Origin: Alloboseaceae bacterium BT-24-1
GTDB lineage: Bacteria > Pseudomonadota > Alphaproteobacteria > Rhizobiales > Beijerinckiaceae
NCBI GenBank assembly: GCA_025846845.1
Contig: JAOYTL010000006.1
Span: forward strand, 310,001 to 374,000
Direction of reading: 5' to 3'
DNA length: 64,000 nucleotides
Both the position numbers and the translations under genes were made by a program. Positions within the stretch are counted from its first letter, which is position 1. Every line of letters begins with the position of its first letter. Below the pieces are notes generated by a model. The model did not search any database, was not told where the DNA came from, and worked only from the letters and a program-made list of their open reading frames with translations. Positions 57,498-64,000 of the stretch are shown in pieces.

Positions 57498-57731
57498 TCA
57501 ATGGCACCTTTCCTGAACCAAGTGTGATTCAAGCCCGCAATATCGGTGAAGAACAATACGCGAAGGTTTCGTCAACGACCTATCGTAGAATGTGCCGTAG
57601 ATAGCCCCATCCTCCTGCAAAGAAAATGTCAGCGTAGAGCCCTCATTTAACGGGAATACGAGCGTTCGGCCTGAGACACGCCGTATATAGTGCGGCTTCC
57701 GCCTTCCCTCAACAGTAAATTTGTGCCCCAC
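57498..57731 (-). CDS. Small hypothetical protein
   Basis: 77 residues, MGHKFTVEGRRKPHYIRRVS, then FPLNEGSTLTFSLQEDGAIY and GTFYDRS. Beta-rich, no domain. It overlaps the end of the 57709 gene in another frame, and the pair could be one gene with a frameshift near 57725. Low certainty. Confidence 0.35.
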   Translation of the reverse strand: MGHKFTVEGRRKPHYIRRVSGRTLVFPLNEGSTLTFSLQEDGAIYGTFYDRSLTKPSRIVLHRYCGLESHLVQERCH

Positions 57732-57969
57732 GTATAGCAGGCTCGAACTCTATCGCCCATTCCGTCGAAAGGAATGAAAATCGCGTCCAATGTTCCTTCC
57801 CACTGCCCCCTCCATACTCCGCGATAGTCCTGAGATCATCAGGAAGTTCGGGCGCCTTCGGAAATCCCGCCGGAGCGGGGGCAGGATGAAGTGAAGCTAT
57901 TACTGAGGAAGCTGGCCGTGGCACGTTGGGGGTCATCGAGCCGGATCTTGCTTGCGCCGTCGCCGGCAT
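57709..57969 (-). CDS. Small hypothetical protein
   Basis: 86 residues. Ala/Pro-rich start (MPATAQARSGSMTPNVPRPA), then FPKAPELPDDLRTIAEYGGG with HWTRFSFLSTEWAIEFEPAI. No domain recognised. Located directly behind the integrase remnant, so its start region may be leftover integrase DNA. Low certainty. Confidence 0.3.
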   Translation of the reverse strand: MPATAQARSGSMTPNVPRPASSVIASLHPAPAPAGFPKAPELPDDLRTIAEYGGGSGKEHWTRFSFLSTEWAIEFEPAIRGAQIYC

Positions 57970-58369
57970 GTTTTTTAGGGTTTGTATGGCCGAGAAGGAG
58001 CTGACAGGCGCGCAGATTGCCGGTGCGCTTTGTAGATCAACTCAACTTTTGTCCGCCGCAGGCTGTGAGTTCCATAGAGCGCGGGATCCAATCCGATTAG
58101 AGCCACCCAAGTGTCGAGGAGACGGCCGTACTGGCGCGTTGTGATGTGATCGCCACAACATCAGCCACACGAAGCCGGACGATATCACAGCCACGCAGCT
58201 TGCTGTCGATCGCGAGATTGAACATCGCCAGATCACGCACACGATGTTCGTGCTGCAGCCGTGTCCTGATCGCCCAGATGTGGCGCGGCTTCAGGGGTGG
58301 CTTGGGGCCTATGATGCGGCCGGTATTCCAAGCCGGACGCTGATGAGTCTGTTGATCTTCGACAAGCAT
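57955..58369 (-). pseudogene. Tyrosine recombinase (phage-type integrase) remnant
   Basis: Minus strand: MLVEDQQTHQRPAWNTGRII, then PKPPLKPRHIWAIRTRLQHE, LAMFNLAIDSKLRGCDIVRL (box I Arg region), then the frame changes and gives TTRQYGRLLDTWVALIGLDP, LYGTHSLRRTKVELIYK (box II H-x-x-R) and, after a further slip, RTGNLRACQLLLGHTNP (box II His). The middle part of the catalytic domain is deleted and there are at least two frameshifts. A dead integrase, evidence of a former mobile element at this site. Confidence 0.75.
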
Positions 58370-58871
58370 GACGCATCCTCCATCGGGATGCCGCATCCGA
58401 GACACTTATAGCGCAGCTGTCGCTCGGTAGTGGCGGCGGCGCTTCGGTCCCCGGAGGGGATCTCTCAACGCCCTCTTCAGCAGCTCTGCGCTGCGAGGGC
58501 CTTTCGCCTTCGATCAGGCGGAGCGCAGCCAGCAGCAAGTCCTCGGGCGGCATGACGTCATGTTGCAGATGCCATTCGACATAGTCGCGCTTTTTGCCGA
58601 GCAAGTCGGCGAGGTCGGCGACCCAGTCGGTTCCGGGGAAACGGCTAGCCATTCCCAAGGCAAATGTCGAACTGATCTGAACGGAGAGGGCTGCGAGATC
58701 GTCGCGCTCTCCGGCAGCTTCGCCACCGCTATTCCGGTGCCAATCGTCCGCCGCCCCGAGGAGCGCCTTGAGCTCGCTCGTCTCGGCGACCGTCGCCGGG
58801 CTCGTCCGCAACGCACGGATACGCGTCAGCGCGGTCCTGTATTCATCCTGGCTTCGGATCGTCACTGTCAT
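58233..58871 (-). CDS. Protein with HigA-N-like motif and helical domain
   Basis: Start ATG 58871. Residues 1-50 hold the HigA-N-like motif EYRTALTRIRALRTSPATV with ELKALLGAADDWHRNSG (compare 9265 and 12924). Residues 85-130 read LADLLGKKRDYVEWHLQHDV, then MPPEDLLLAALRLIEGERPS, as in the small protein at 1675. The last 75 residues run over the start of the integrase remnant and are low-complexity, so the natural stop was probably lost in the rearrangement. Likely a small cytoplasmic protein, perhaps DNA-binding. Confidence 0.5.
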   Translation of the reverse strand: MTVTIRSQDEYRTALTRIRALRTSPATVAETSELKALLGAADDWHRNSGGEAAGERDDLAALSVQISSTFALGMASRFPGTDWVADLADLLGKKRDYVEWHLQHDVMPPEDLLLAALRLIEGERPSQRRAAEEGVERSPPGTEAPPPLPSDSCAISVSDAASRWRMRHACRRSTDSSASGLEYRPHHRPQATPEAAPHLGDQDTAAARTSCA

Positions 58872-59005
58872 GGCAGGTGCCTCCCGGGCCTGCTGTGACT
58901 ACCCGCTACTGGACGGAAGGTTCGGACCTATGACCCGGCTTGGTGCGGCAGCGTACGAACGAGACCGAAATGCTGATCCGTCGGCTCGGTCAAGCACGCT
59001 CCGCT

Positions 59006-59683
59006 TCAAGTCGACGCCGAAACTGCATAGGCCTGAAAAATGGCTCCGTAGAAGCAACCGGAAGCCGCAAGCACGAAGCTGTGCCAGATTGCGTTCTGGA
59101 AGGGCAGGGCATGCCAGACGTGAAAGACCACGCCCAGTGTGTAAAGCAGGCCGCCAGTCACGATCAGCCACAAGGCCATGCCAGGGAGCTGGGCGACGCT
59201 CTCCCAGGCGAATACGCCGCTCCAGCCGATGAGCAGATAGAGCGCGATGGACAGGCGATCATACCGGCCGGGAAGGGCGACCTTGAGCAGGACCCCGGCG
59301 GCCGACGCGATCCAGACGGCAGCAAGAAGGATGTGCGCCACCGCGCTCTCGCCCATCCTGGCCAGGAAAGGCGTGTAGGTGCCCGCGATCAGGACGTAGA
59401 TCGCCGAGTGATCGAAGCGTCGGATTAGCCATTTCATCGGCGAAACTGGCCACATGTTGTAGACTGCGGAGATAAGGAGGACTGCCATCAACGCGCAGCT
59501 GTAGATCACAACCGGGATCAGACCAGGCATCGGGTCTGCTGCGACGACCCGCGCGATCAGGAATGCGACCGCGCCAATCCCCAACATGATTCCGAGCCCA
59601 TGAACCAGGCCGTCCGCCCAAAGCTCGGCGCGATTGAAGTGGAAGCGCCCTCGTATTGGTTGGTGCAATTCGTACCCTTTCAA
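59006..59683 (-). CDS. Hemolysin III/PAQR-family membrane protein
   Basis: 225 residues with seven hydrophobic spans. Family marks: NRAELWADGLVHGLGIMLG at the start, SAVYNMWPVSPMKWLIRRFD HSAIYVLIAG split by the D-H-S-x-x-x-x-x-A-G motif, FLARMG and GVVFHVWHALPFQNAIWHSF at the end; His and Asp residues (DHS, H-x-x-H) are the metal-binding positions of PAQR hydrolases. Inner membrane, possibly lipid hydrolase activity; hemolysin is only the family name. Confidence 0.88.
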   Translation of the reverse strand: MKGYELHQPIRGRFHFNRAELWADGLVHGLGIMLGIGAVAFLIARVVAADPMPGLIPVVIYSCALMAVLLISAVYNMWPVSPMKWLIRRFDHSAIYVLIAGTYTPFLARMGESAVAHILLAAVWIASAAGVLLKVALPGRYDRLSIALYLLIGWSGVFAWESVAQLPGMALWLIVTGGLLYTLGVVFHVWHALPFQNAIWHSFVLAASGCFYGAIFQAYAVSAST

Positions 59684-59783
59684 GCTCGTGCCGTGACGCT
59701 CTAACCCGTAGCGCCTCTCATAGATCCAACGTCGTTCTCGCGCGTTGTATTGGCTTCAATGATTGGCCGCTGATGGGATCGTG

Positions 59784-60694
59784 ATGCCTGAACAGCTTGA
59801 TTGCCTTGTCATCGGCGGCGGACCTGCCGGCCTTACGGCGGCGATTTATCTTGCGCGATTTCACTTGACCGTCGCCGTTGCGGACGGGCGCCAGAGCCGG
59901 GCCTTGCAGATCGCTTGCTCTCAAAATCATGCTGGCTTTCCGAATGGCATTTCGGGTCGCGGCCTCCTGACGCGCATGCGTGCGCAAGCAGTTAGATATG
60001 GCTCGCAGATCGTCGATTGCCAGATCGACGAAATCGACCGCGATCGAGTCGGGTTCTCGGCCCGGGGGGACGGCCACGCGTTCAGTGCGCGCTCGGTGCT
60101 GATCGCCACCGGCGTCACGAATTGTCGCCCTCCCATCGATGACGCACTGCACGCCGAGGCGCTGAGCCTAGGACGTCTTCGCTATTGCCCGGTGTGCGAC
60201 GGCTACGAGGTCACGGGCCAGGACGTCGGGGTAATTGGCTCCGATGCTCGCGCGGCGAAAGAGTGCGAATTTCTGAGGTCGTTCACCGACCGCGTCAGTC
60301 TCGTCCTGAACGAGCGCGGCGACCTGCCCGGGGCCATCGCCGCACGACTCGCCACCATCAGAGTCCGGGTCATAGGCGGCCCGGCCCAGGATTTTCAGCT
60401 CGAAGCAGGCGGCTTGAGCATGTCATCGGCGACTGGGCGGGTCTGCTTCGAGGCCGTCTACCCAGCCCTGGGATCTGTCGTCCACTCGGAACTTGCGACC
60501 TTGCTCGGAGCGGCCGTGACGCAAGATGGCTGCATCAAGGTGGACAGCCACCAACGCACAGCATTGCCGGACTATATGCAGCAGGAGACGTCGTGATCGG
60601 TCTCGATCAGATCAGTCACGCGATGGGAGAAGCCGGAGTGGCCGCCACAACCATCCGGAATGACCTCGCTTTGTCCAGTCCGAGATTTCGCTAG
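59784..60694 (+). pseudogene. Thioredoxin-reductase-like flavoprotein with a late frameshift
   Basis: From ATG 59784: MPEQLDCLVIGGGPAGLTAA, LARFHLTVAVADGRQSRALQ, GRGLLTRMRAQAVRYGSQIV, VLIATGVTNCRPPIDDALHA, redox CxxC in RYCPVCDGYEVTGQDVGVIG, then SHQRTALP. At about 60570 the frame shifts: it ends DYMQQETS, while one base over it continues GLYAAGDVVIGLDQISHAMG and EAGVAATTIRND, the FAD-binding end of the family. Adding one G in CCGGAC restores it (about 303 residues). Transfers electrons from NADPH to a disulfide partner if intact. Confidence 0.75.
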
Positions 60695-60830
60695 AGGCGC
60701 GACGGTTGAAGCGTCAACTCTGCGGGGCCCGCACGCTTCATAAACATGGCGTCGTTCGGGGAACTCGCCCTTTGGCTCCCGGATTGTAGGTGCAAGGCCC
60801 CTCTCTGCGGCCGACGCGGAAGGAGAGCCA

Positions 60831-61493
60831 ATGCGCTCGCAGGAATCCAGGCAGCATATTCTCCGCGATAACGGCCTGACCATCGTGCTGATGGCGCTGT
60901 TCATAGGCAGCCTTGCCGGGATGGCGTGGACAGGCTGGCACGCCCATAACCAAGAGCGCGCCGTTCACGGCATAACCTCGACACCGTTCTTGGAGTATCT
61001 CACGGGTGGATCCTTCATATCTGCCCTGTTCGAGAACTGGGAGAGCGAGTTTCTCCAGATGGCGTCGTATGTCGTGTTGACCGCGGTGTTGGTACAGCGC
61101 GGATCGGCCGAGTCGAAGGATCCAGATGAAAGGGAGGATGAGGTGCCGCTCGCGTCCGATAGTCCATGGCCCGCACGACAAGGAGGTTGGATACGCGCAC
61201 TTTACGCGCGGTCACTAGGCATTACCCTGATTCTGCTATTTCTGATTTCGTTCGGGCTTCATTTTTGGGGAAGCCTGCACGCGGCGAATGCCGAAGCCCT
61301 CCAGCATGGCCAACCGCTTCTGGCCGCGGCAGACTATCTTCTCGACAGTCGGTTCTGGTTCGAGTCCTTCCAAAACTGGCAATCAGAGTTCCTCTCGACG
61401 GCGGTGATCGTCGTCTTGTCGATCTTTCTACGTCAGAAGGGCTCGCCGGAGTCAAAGGCCGTCAACGTGTCTCACGCTACGACCGGCGCATAG
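60831..61493 (+). CDS. DUF6766 membrane protein
   Basis: 220 residues. Two repeats of a membrane pair: first ILRDNGLTIVLMALFIGSLA, AWTGWHAHNQER, SALFENWESEFLQMASYVVL; second YARSLGITLILLFLISFGLH, ESFQNWQSEFLSTAVIVVLS, with LVQRGSAESKDPD and LRQKGSPESKAV closing each. Family of four-span proteins found in many soil bacteria, often near stress genes; function unknown. Confidence 0.75.
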   Translation: MRSQESRQHILRDNGLTIVLMALFIGSLAGMAWTGWHAHNQERAVHGITSTPFLEYLTGGSFISALFENWESEFLQMASYVVLTAVLVQRGSAESKDPDEREDEVPLASDSPWPARQGGWIRALYARSLGITLILLFLISFGLHFWGSLHAANAEALQHGQPLLAAADYLLDSRFWFESFQNWQSEFLSTAVIVVLSIFLRQKGSPESKAVNVSHATTGA

Positions 61494-61542
61494 TTTTGCC
61501 TCCAATCCGCGTCGGCTCTCGGACTAAGGCAGACCAGTTGCC

Positions 61543-62163
61543 TCATGGACTCTGGCCCGGCCTCGTCCGTTGCCGACGCTCGAACGGTTTGCTGAGATGC
61601 GGGGACCTGGCAAGGCCAAAGCGCCAGGGTCGCTCCGCAGCCTTGGAAATGCCGATGCGCGGCCCACACAGGATTTCCGGTTCACTGTCACGCGGAACGA
61701 TGGCGAAAGGCGGCTCTGCCAGGCTCAAGCCGTTATGGCGCGAGGTTAACCCCAGCGCCCGCGCCACGCGTCCTGGCCCCGCGCAGAGGTATGCGCTAGT
61801 GCCACGTCGCGCGATCATCCGCTCCACCCCCTGTTCTGGCGCCAGCGCCCTGATCAGCACCGCACCGTAATCAGCTGCGACGACGTTAAAACACCAGTGC
61901 AAGCCATATGACCGATAAACATAGGCACGCCAGGGCGGGCCGAACATCACCCTGTTGGCCTGCGTCGGGCCCCGAAAGCTGTGCGAGGCCGGATCGCTGC
62001 TCAGATAAGCCTCGGTCTCGACGATCGTTCCGCCAACACCGTCGACGAGAAGCACAGCTCCAATCAGATGTGGCGCCAGTTCGAGTGCGTCCAAATCAAC
62101 CGCAAGGAATGCCACGTTGTCCAACTCCGCCGCAGGCCTGCATGGTGGCGAAGGAACGATCAT
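61543..62163 (-). CDS. DNA-3-methyladenine glycosylase (AAG/MPG type)
   Basis: 206 residues from ATG 62163 (a longer start at 62247 is possible). AAG motifs: catalytic Glu in GGTIVETEAYLSSDPASHSF, RGPTQANRVMFGPPWRAYVY, RSYGLHWCFNVV, GAVLIRALAPEQGVERMIAR, CAGPGRVARALGLTSRHNGL. Flips out and removes alkylated or deaminated purines, base-excision repair. With ImuABC, Ku and LigD it adds to the repair content of the window. The gene overlaps no neighbour; the RocB-like gene diverges from it. Confidence 0.92.
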   Translation of the reverse strand: MIVPSPPCRPAAELDNVAFLAVDLDALELAPHLIGAVLLVDGVGGTIVETEAYLSSDPASHSFRGPTQANRVMFGPPWRAYVYRSYGLHWCFNVVAADYGAVLIRALAPEQGVERMIARRGTSAYLCAGPGRVARALGLTSRHNGLSLAEPPFAIVPRDSEPEILCGPRIGISKAAERPWRFGLARSPHLSKPFERRQRTRPGQSP

Positions 62164-62237
62164 GCAAAAAGGAGAATCTAGGCTCGGTCGCCCAATTTTC
62201 GACCAGGGGCGTAACAGAGACGGGAATCTGCACGACG

Positions 62238-63866
62238 ATGATGACAATTGCGGATCGGGCGCGCGATTGGGCGATCTGGCTGACGCGATTTGCCAGCGTT
62301 ACGGGAACGCAGGGCGAGCGTGATTTGCCAGCAGCGCTGGCGGAGAGATTGCGAGCCTCCCTCCTCTGGCGAGGTTGCGAGGTGTGGCTAATCCCGGCAC
62401 CGGATGACGTGCTCGGCCGCAGCTGCCTTGCGGTACTCGCTCGTGGCAAGGGAGACAAAGCCCTATTGTTAACCGGGCACTTTGATACTGTGCCCGTCGA
62501 CGATTATGGCGAGCTGCGCGAGCTTGCGACCGACCCAGAGCCGCTGCGGGAGGCGCTGCTTCGGCAGCTTCGATCGCCGGCGACGCCGGCAGAGGAACTT
62601 GCAAAACGCGATCTCGAAAGCGGCCTTTTTCTGCCTGGGCGCGGGCTCCTCGATATGAAGGCGGGCCTCGCTGCCGGACTGGCCGCGATCGAAGAATTCT
62701 TGCAAAGCTCCGAGCGGCTGGGAAATTTGCTTTTTGTCGCCGTACCGGACGAAGAGGTGAATTCGGTCGGCGCGCGCGCGCTGGCAACGGCGATGCCGCA
62801 GATCGTGCAGGAGCGCGCCATTCGCCTCGTCGGCGCGATCAACCTCGATTGCATAGGCGATAGGGGAGACGGGACACTGGGTCGCTCCGTGGCGCTCGGC
62901 AGCGTTGGCAAGCTCCTGCCGACGGCGCTGGTAATCGGGCAACCGACCCATGCCAGCCACCCGCTACAGGGGATCAACGCAGCAGCGATCGCCGGGGCGA
63001 TCGCGTCGCGCCTGGAATGGGCGACGGAGTTGACTGACAGACCGGACGGCGAGCCTGGCATTCCACCGACGCTGCTCAGCCTCAAGGACAGCAAGCGTCA
63101 TTACGACGTCACGACACCCGATGCTTGCTTCGCGAGCTGGAATATCCTGACCATGGGCCGCGCCGCGGACGACGTGCTTGGCGCCTTCGAGGACCTGATC
63201 AGGGATGCCGTGGCGGCTTTTGCCCGAACCCTCGCCGAACGGCAGGCTTTCGCGACGACAACCAATTCGACGCCGCAGGACATTCCGATCTTCCGGGCCT
63301 CGGCGGTCGTCGCAGAAGCTAGCCGCGATCCTTCGAACGCTGATGGTCTGAAACAGATGGCACGGCAGCTGTCATGCGATGGGCTCTCGCTGCCGGACCA
63401 GAACGAAAAACTGACGTTTAGAGCTTGGCAGCTCGCCGGCCGTAGCGGGCCGGCGGTGGTCATCGGCTTCGGCTCGCTGCCCTATCCGCATGTCGAGATC
63501 GACCAAAGCGACCAGGCCCAGGCAATGTTCGCGGCCATCGAGGTCGCGCGCGCTCAAACGATGGCGACCCGTGATACGGTAGTCGGATTGTGTCGGCATT
63601 TTCCCGGGATATCGGACATGAGTTTTCTCGGGCAGGCCGATACGCAGAGCCTTGGTCTCATCGCTGAAAACACGCCCGCCTGGGACAGTGGCGTGCGTTG
63701 GTCGGGCGCGGTGATCGGCGTTCCCACGGTAAACATCGGGCCCTGGGGCCGCGATTATCATACGGCGCTGGAGCGGGTGGAGACCAGATACGCTTTCGAT
63801 CTTTTGCCGCGCCTTTTGCTGGACGTGGCGCGAGCGCGGTTCAGGACGATCACCCCGGCGCGGTGA
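62238..63866 (+). CDS. M20-family peptidase of the RocB type
   Basis: 542 residues from ATG 62238 (62241 equal). Zinc site residues: LLLTGHFDTVPVDDYGEL, LPGRGLLDMKAGLAAGLAAI, FVAVPDEEVNSVGARALATA, NLDCIGDRGDG and the C-terminal GPWGRDYHTALERVETRYAF. A length over 500 with a large insertion is typical of RocB, annotated for arginine utilisation in Bacillus and otherwise an uncharacterised aminoacylase-like enzyme. Cytoplasmic. No arginine pathway genes adjacent. After its stop, 63867-64000 shows no gene start. Confidence 0.85.
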   Translation: MMTIADRARDWAIWLTRFASVTGTQGERDLPAALAERLRASLLWRGCEVWLIPAPDDVLGRSCLAVLARGKGDKALLLTGHFDTVPVDDYGELRELATDPEPLREALLRQLRSPATPAEELAKRDLESGLFLPGRGLLDMKAGLAAGLAAIEEFLQSSERLGNLLFVAVPDEEVNSVGARALATAMPQIVQERAIRLVGAINLDCIGDRGDGTLGRSVALGSVGKLLPTALVIGQPTHASHPLQGINAAAIAGAIASRLEWATELTDRPDGEPGIPPTLLSLKDSKRHYDVTTPDACFASWNILTMGRAADDVLGAFEDLIRDAVAAFARTLAERQAFATTTNSTPQDIPIFRASAVVAEASRDPSNADGLKQMARQLSCDGLSLPDQNEKLTFRAWQLAGRSGPAVVIGFGSLPYPHVEIDQSDQAQAMFAAIEVARAQTMATRDTVVGLCRHFPGISDMSFLGQADTQSLGLIAENTPAWDSGVRWSGAVIGVPTVNIGPWGRDYHTALERVETRYAFDLLPRLLLDVARARFRTITPAR

Positions 63867-64000
63867 CCAAAAAGTTTGCCGGGCGCCACTGGTCGGTATG
63901 ACATGAACGGTCGCCCTGCTTTCGTTGCTGCGTCCCATCCGCGCGGCAGGCTGGTTTATGGTGGCCCGCTGGGGGAGACTCGCCGGCGGCACCGCAGGCG

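Overview
The window is GC-rich DNA from an alphaproteobacterium, most likely of the Hyphomicrobiales (Rhizobiales). Evidence for this is the mix of families seen: DUF1236, DUF982, DUF768-like and DUF6894-like proteins, an HWE histidine kinase, paired Ku genes with LigD, an imuA-imuB-dnaE2 cassette with a GAAC-N7-GAAC LexA box, and many promoters of the form GGAAC-N17/18-GTT, the signature of the alphaproteobacterial general stress response (GSR) sigma factor EcfG. No rRNA, tRNA, ribosomal or replication genes were seen, so this looks like accessory chromosome or a large plasmid. The genus cannot be fixed from the sequence.

Layout. 1-9 kb: end of a cupin gene, a VOC protein, an arginase-family enzyme, an alpha/beta hydrolase, a broken RsbQ-like hydrolase coupled to a PAS histidine kinase, a tiny membrane peptide with a multi-pass membrane protein, and an FAD-Rieske oxidoreductase. 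9-22 kb: a stress block of small secreted, membrane or disordered proteins, a receiver protein facing an HWE kinase, Mn-catalase with a zinc alcohol dehydrogenase, a DUF892 ferritin-like protein, a DUF883/holin-like pair, and several peptides of 24-31 residues. 22-27 kb: decayed small genes, an AbiEi-like/HipA fusion with its own operator, a second hipA remnant, a third DUF1236 gene, and two disordered proteins, one with its ribosome site buried in a hairpin. 27.5-34 kb: glycogen debranching-type enzyme, glycosyltransferase, MFS transporter, DUF3606 and an M20 deacylase. 34-49 kb: YeaQ-type and YidB-type proteins, the SOS mutasome imuA-imuB-dnaE2, a DnaQ-like exonuclease, two convergent Ku genes, LigD and a cold-shock protein. 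49-50.4 kb: a cluster of gene fragments. 50.6-64 kb: an AraC regulator, a 1.57-kb-residue-class autotransporter with 150-bp repeats, an isoaspartyl-methyltransferase-like protein, an integrase remnant, hemolysin III, a frameshifted thioredoxin-reductase-like gene, a DUF6766 protein, a 3-methyladenine glycosylase and a RocB-like M20 peptidase.

How it fits together. At least 22 GGAAC-N17/18-GTT promoters can be read by eye, placed in front of catalase, DUF892, DUF883, three DUF1236 paralogs, hydrophilic small proteins, Ku and LigD. Two of these sites are perfect palindromes that could fire in both directions. The inference is a GSR-controlled survival region that combines peroxide and envelope protection with non-homologous end joining, next to an SOS-controlled mutasome. 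The same window holds many single-base lesions (RsbQ amber codon, thioredoxin reductase, DUF6894 and others), which are either real decay or read errors and should be checked first. Two copies of a structured, non-coding element at 10.6 and 27.3 kb are the best candidates for an undescribed RNA.
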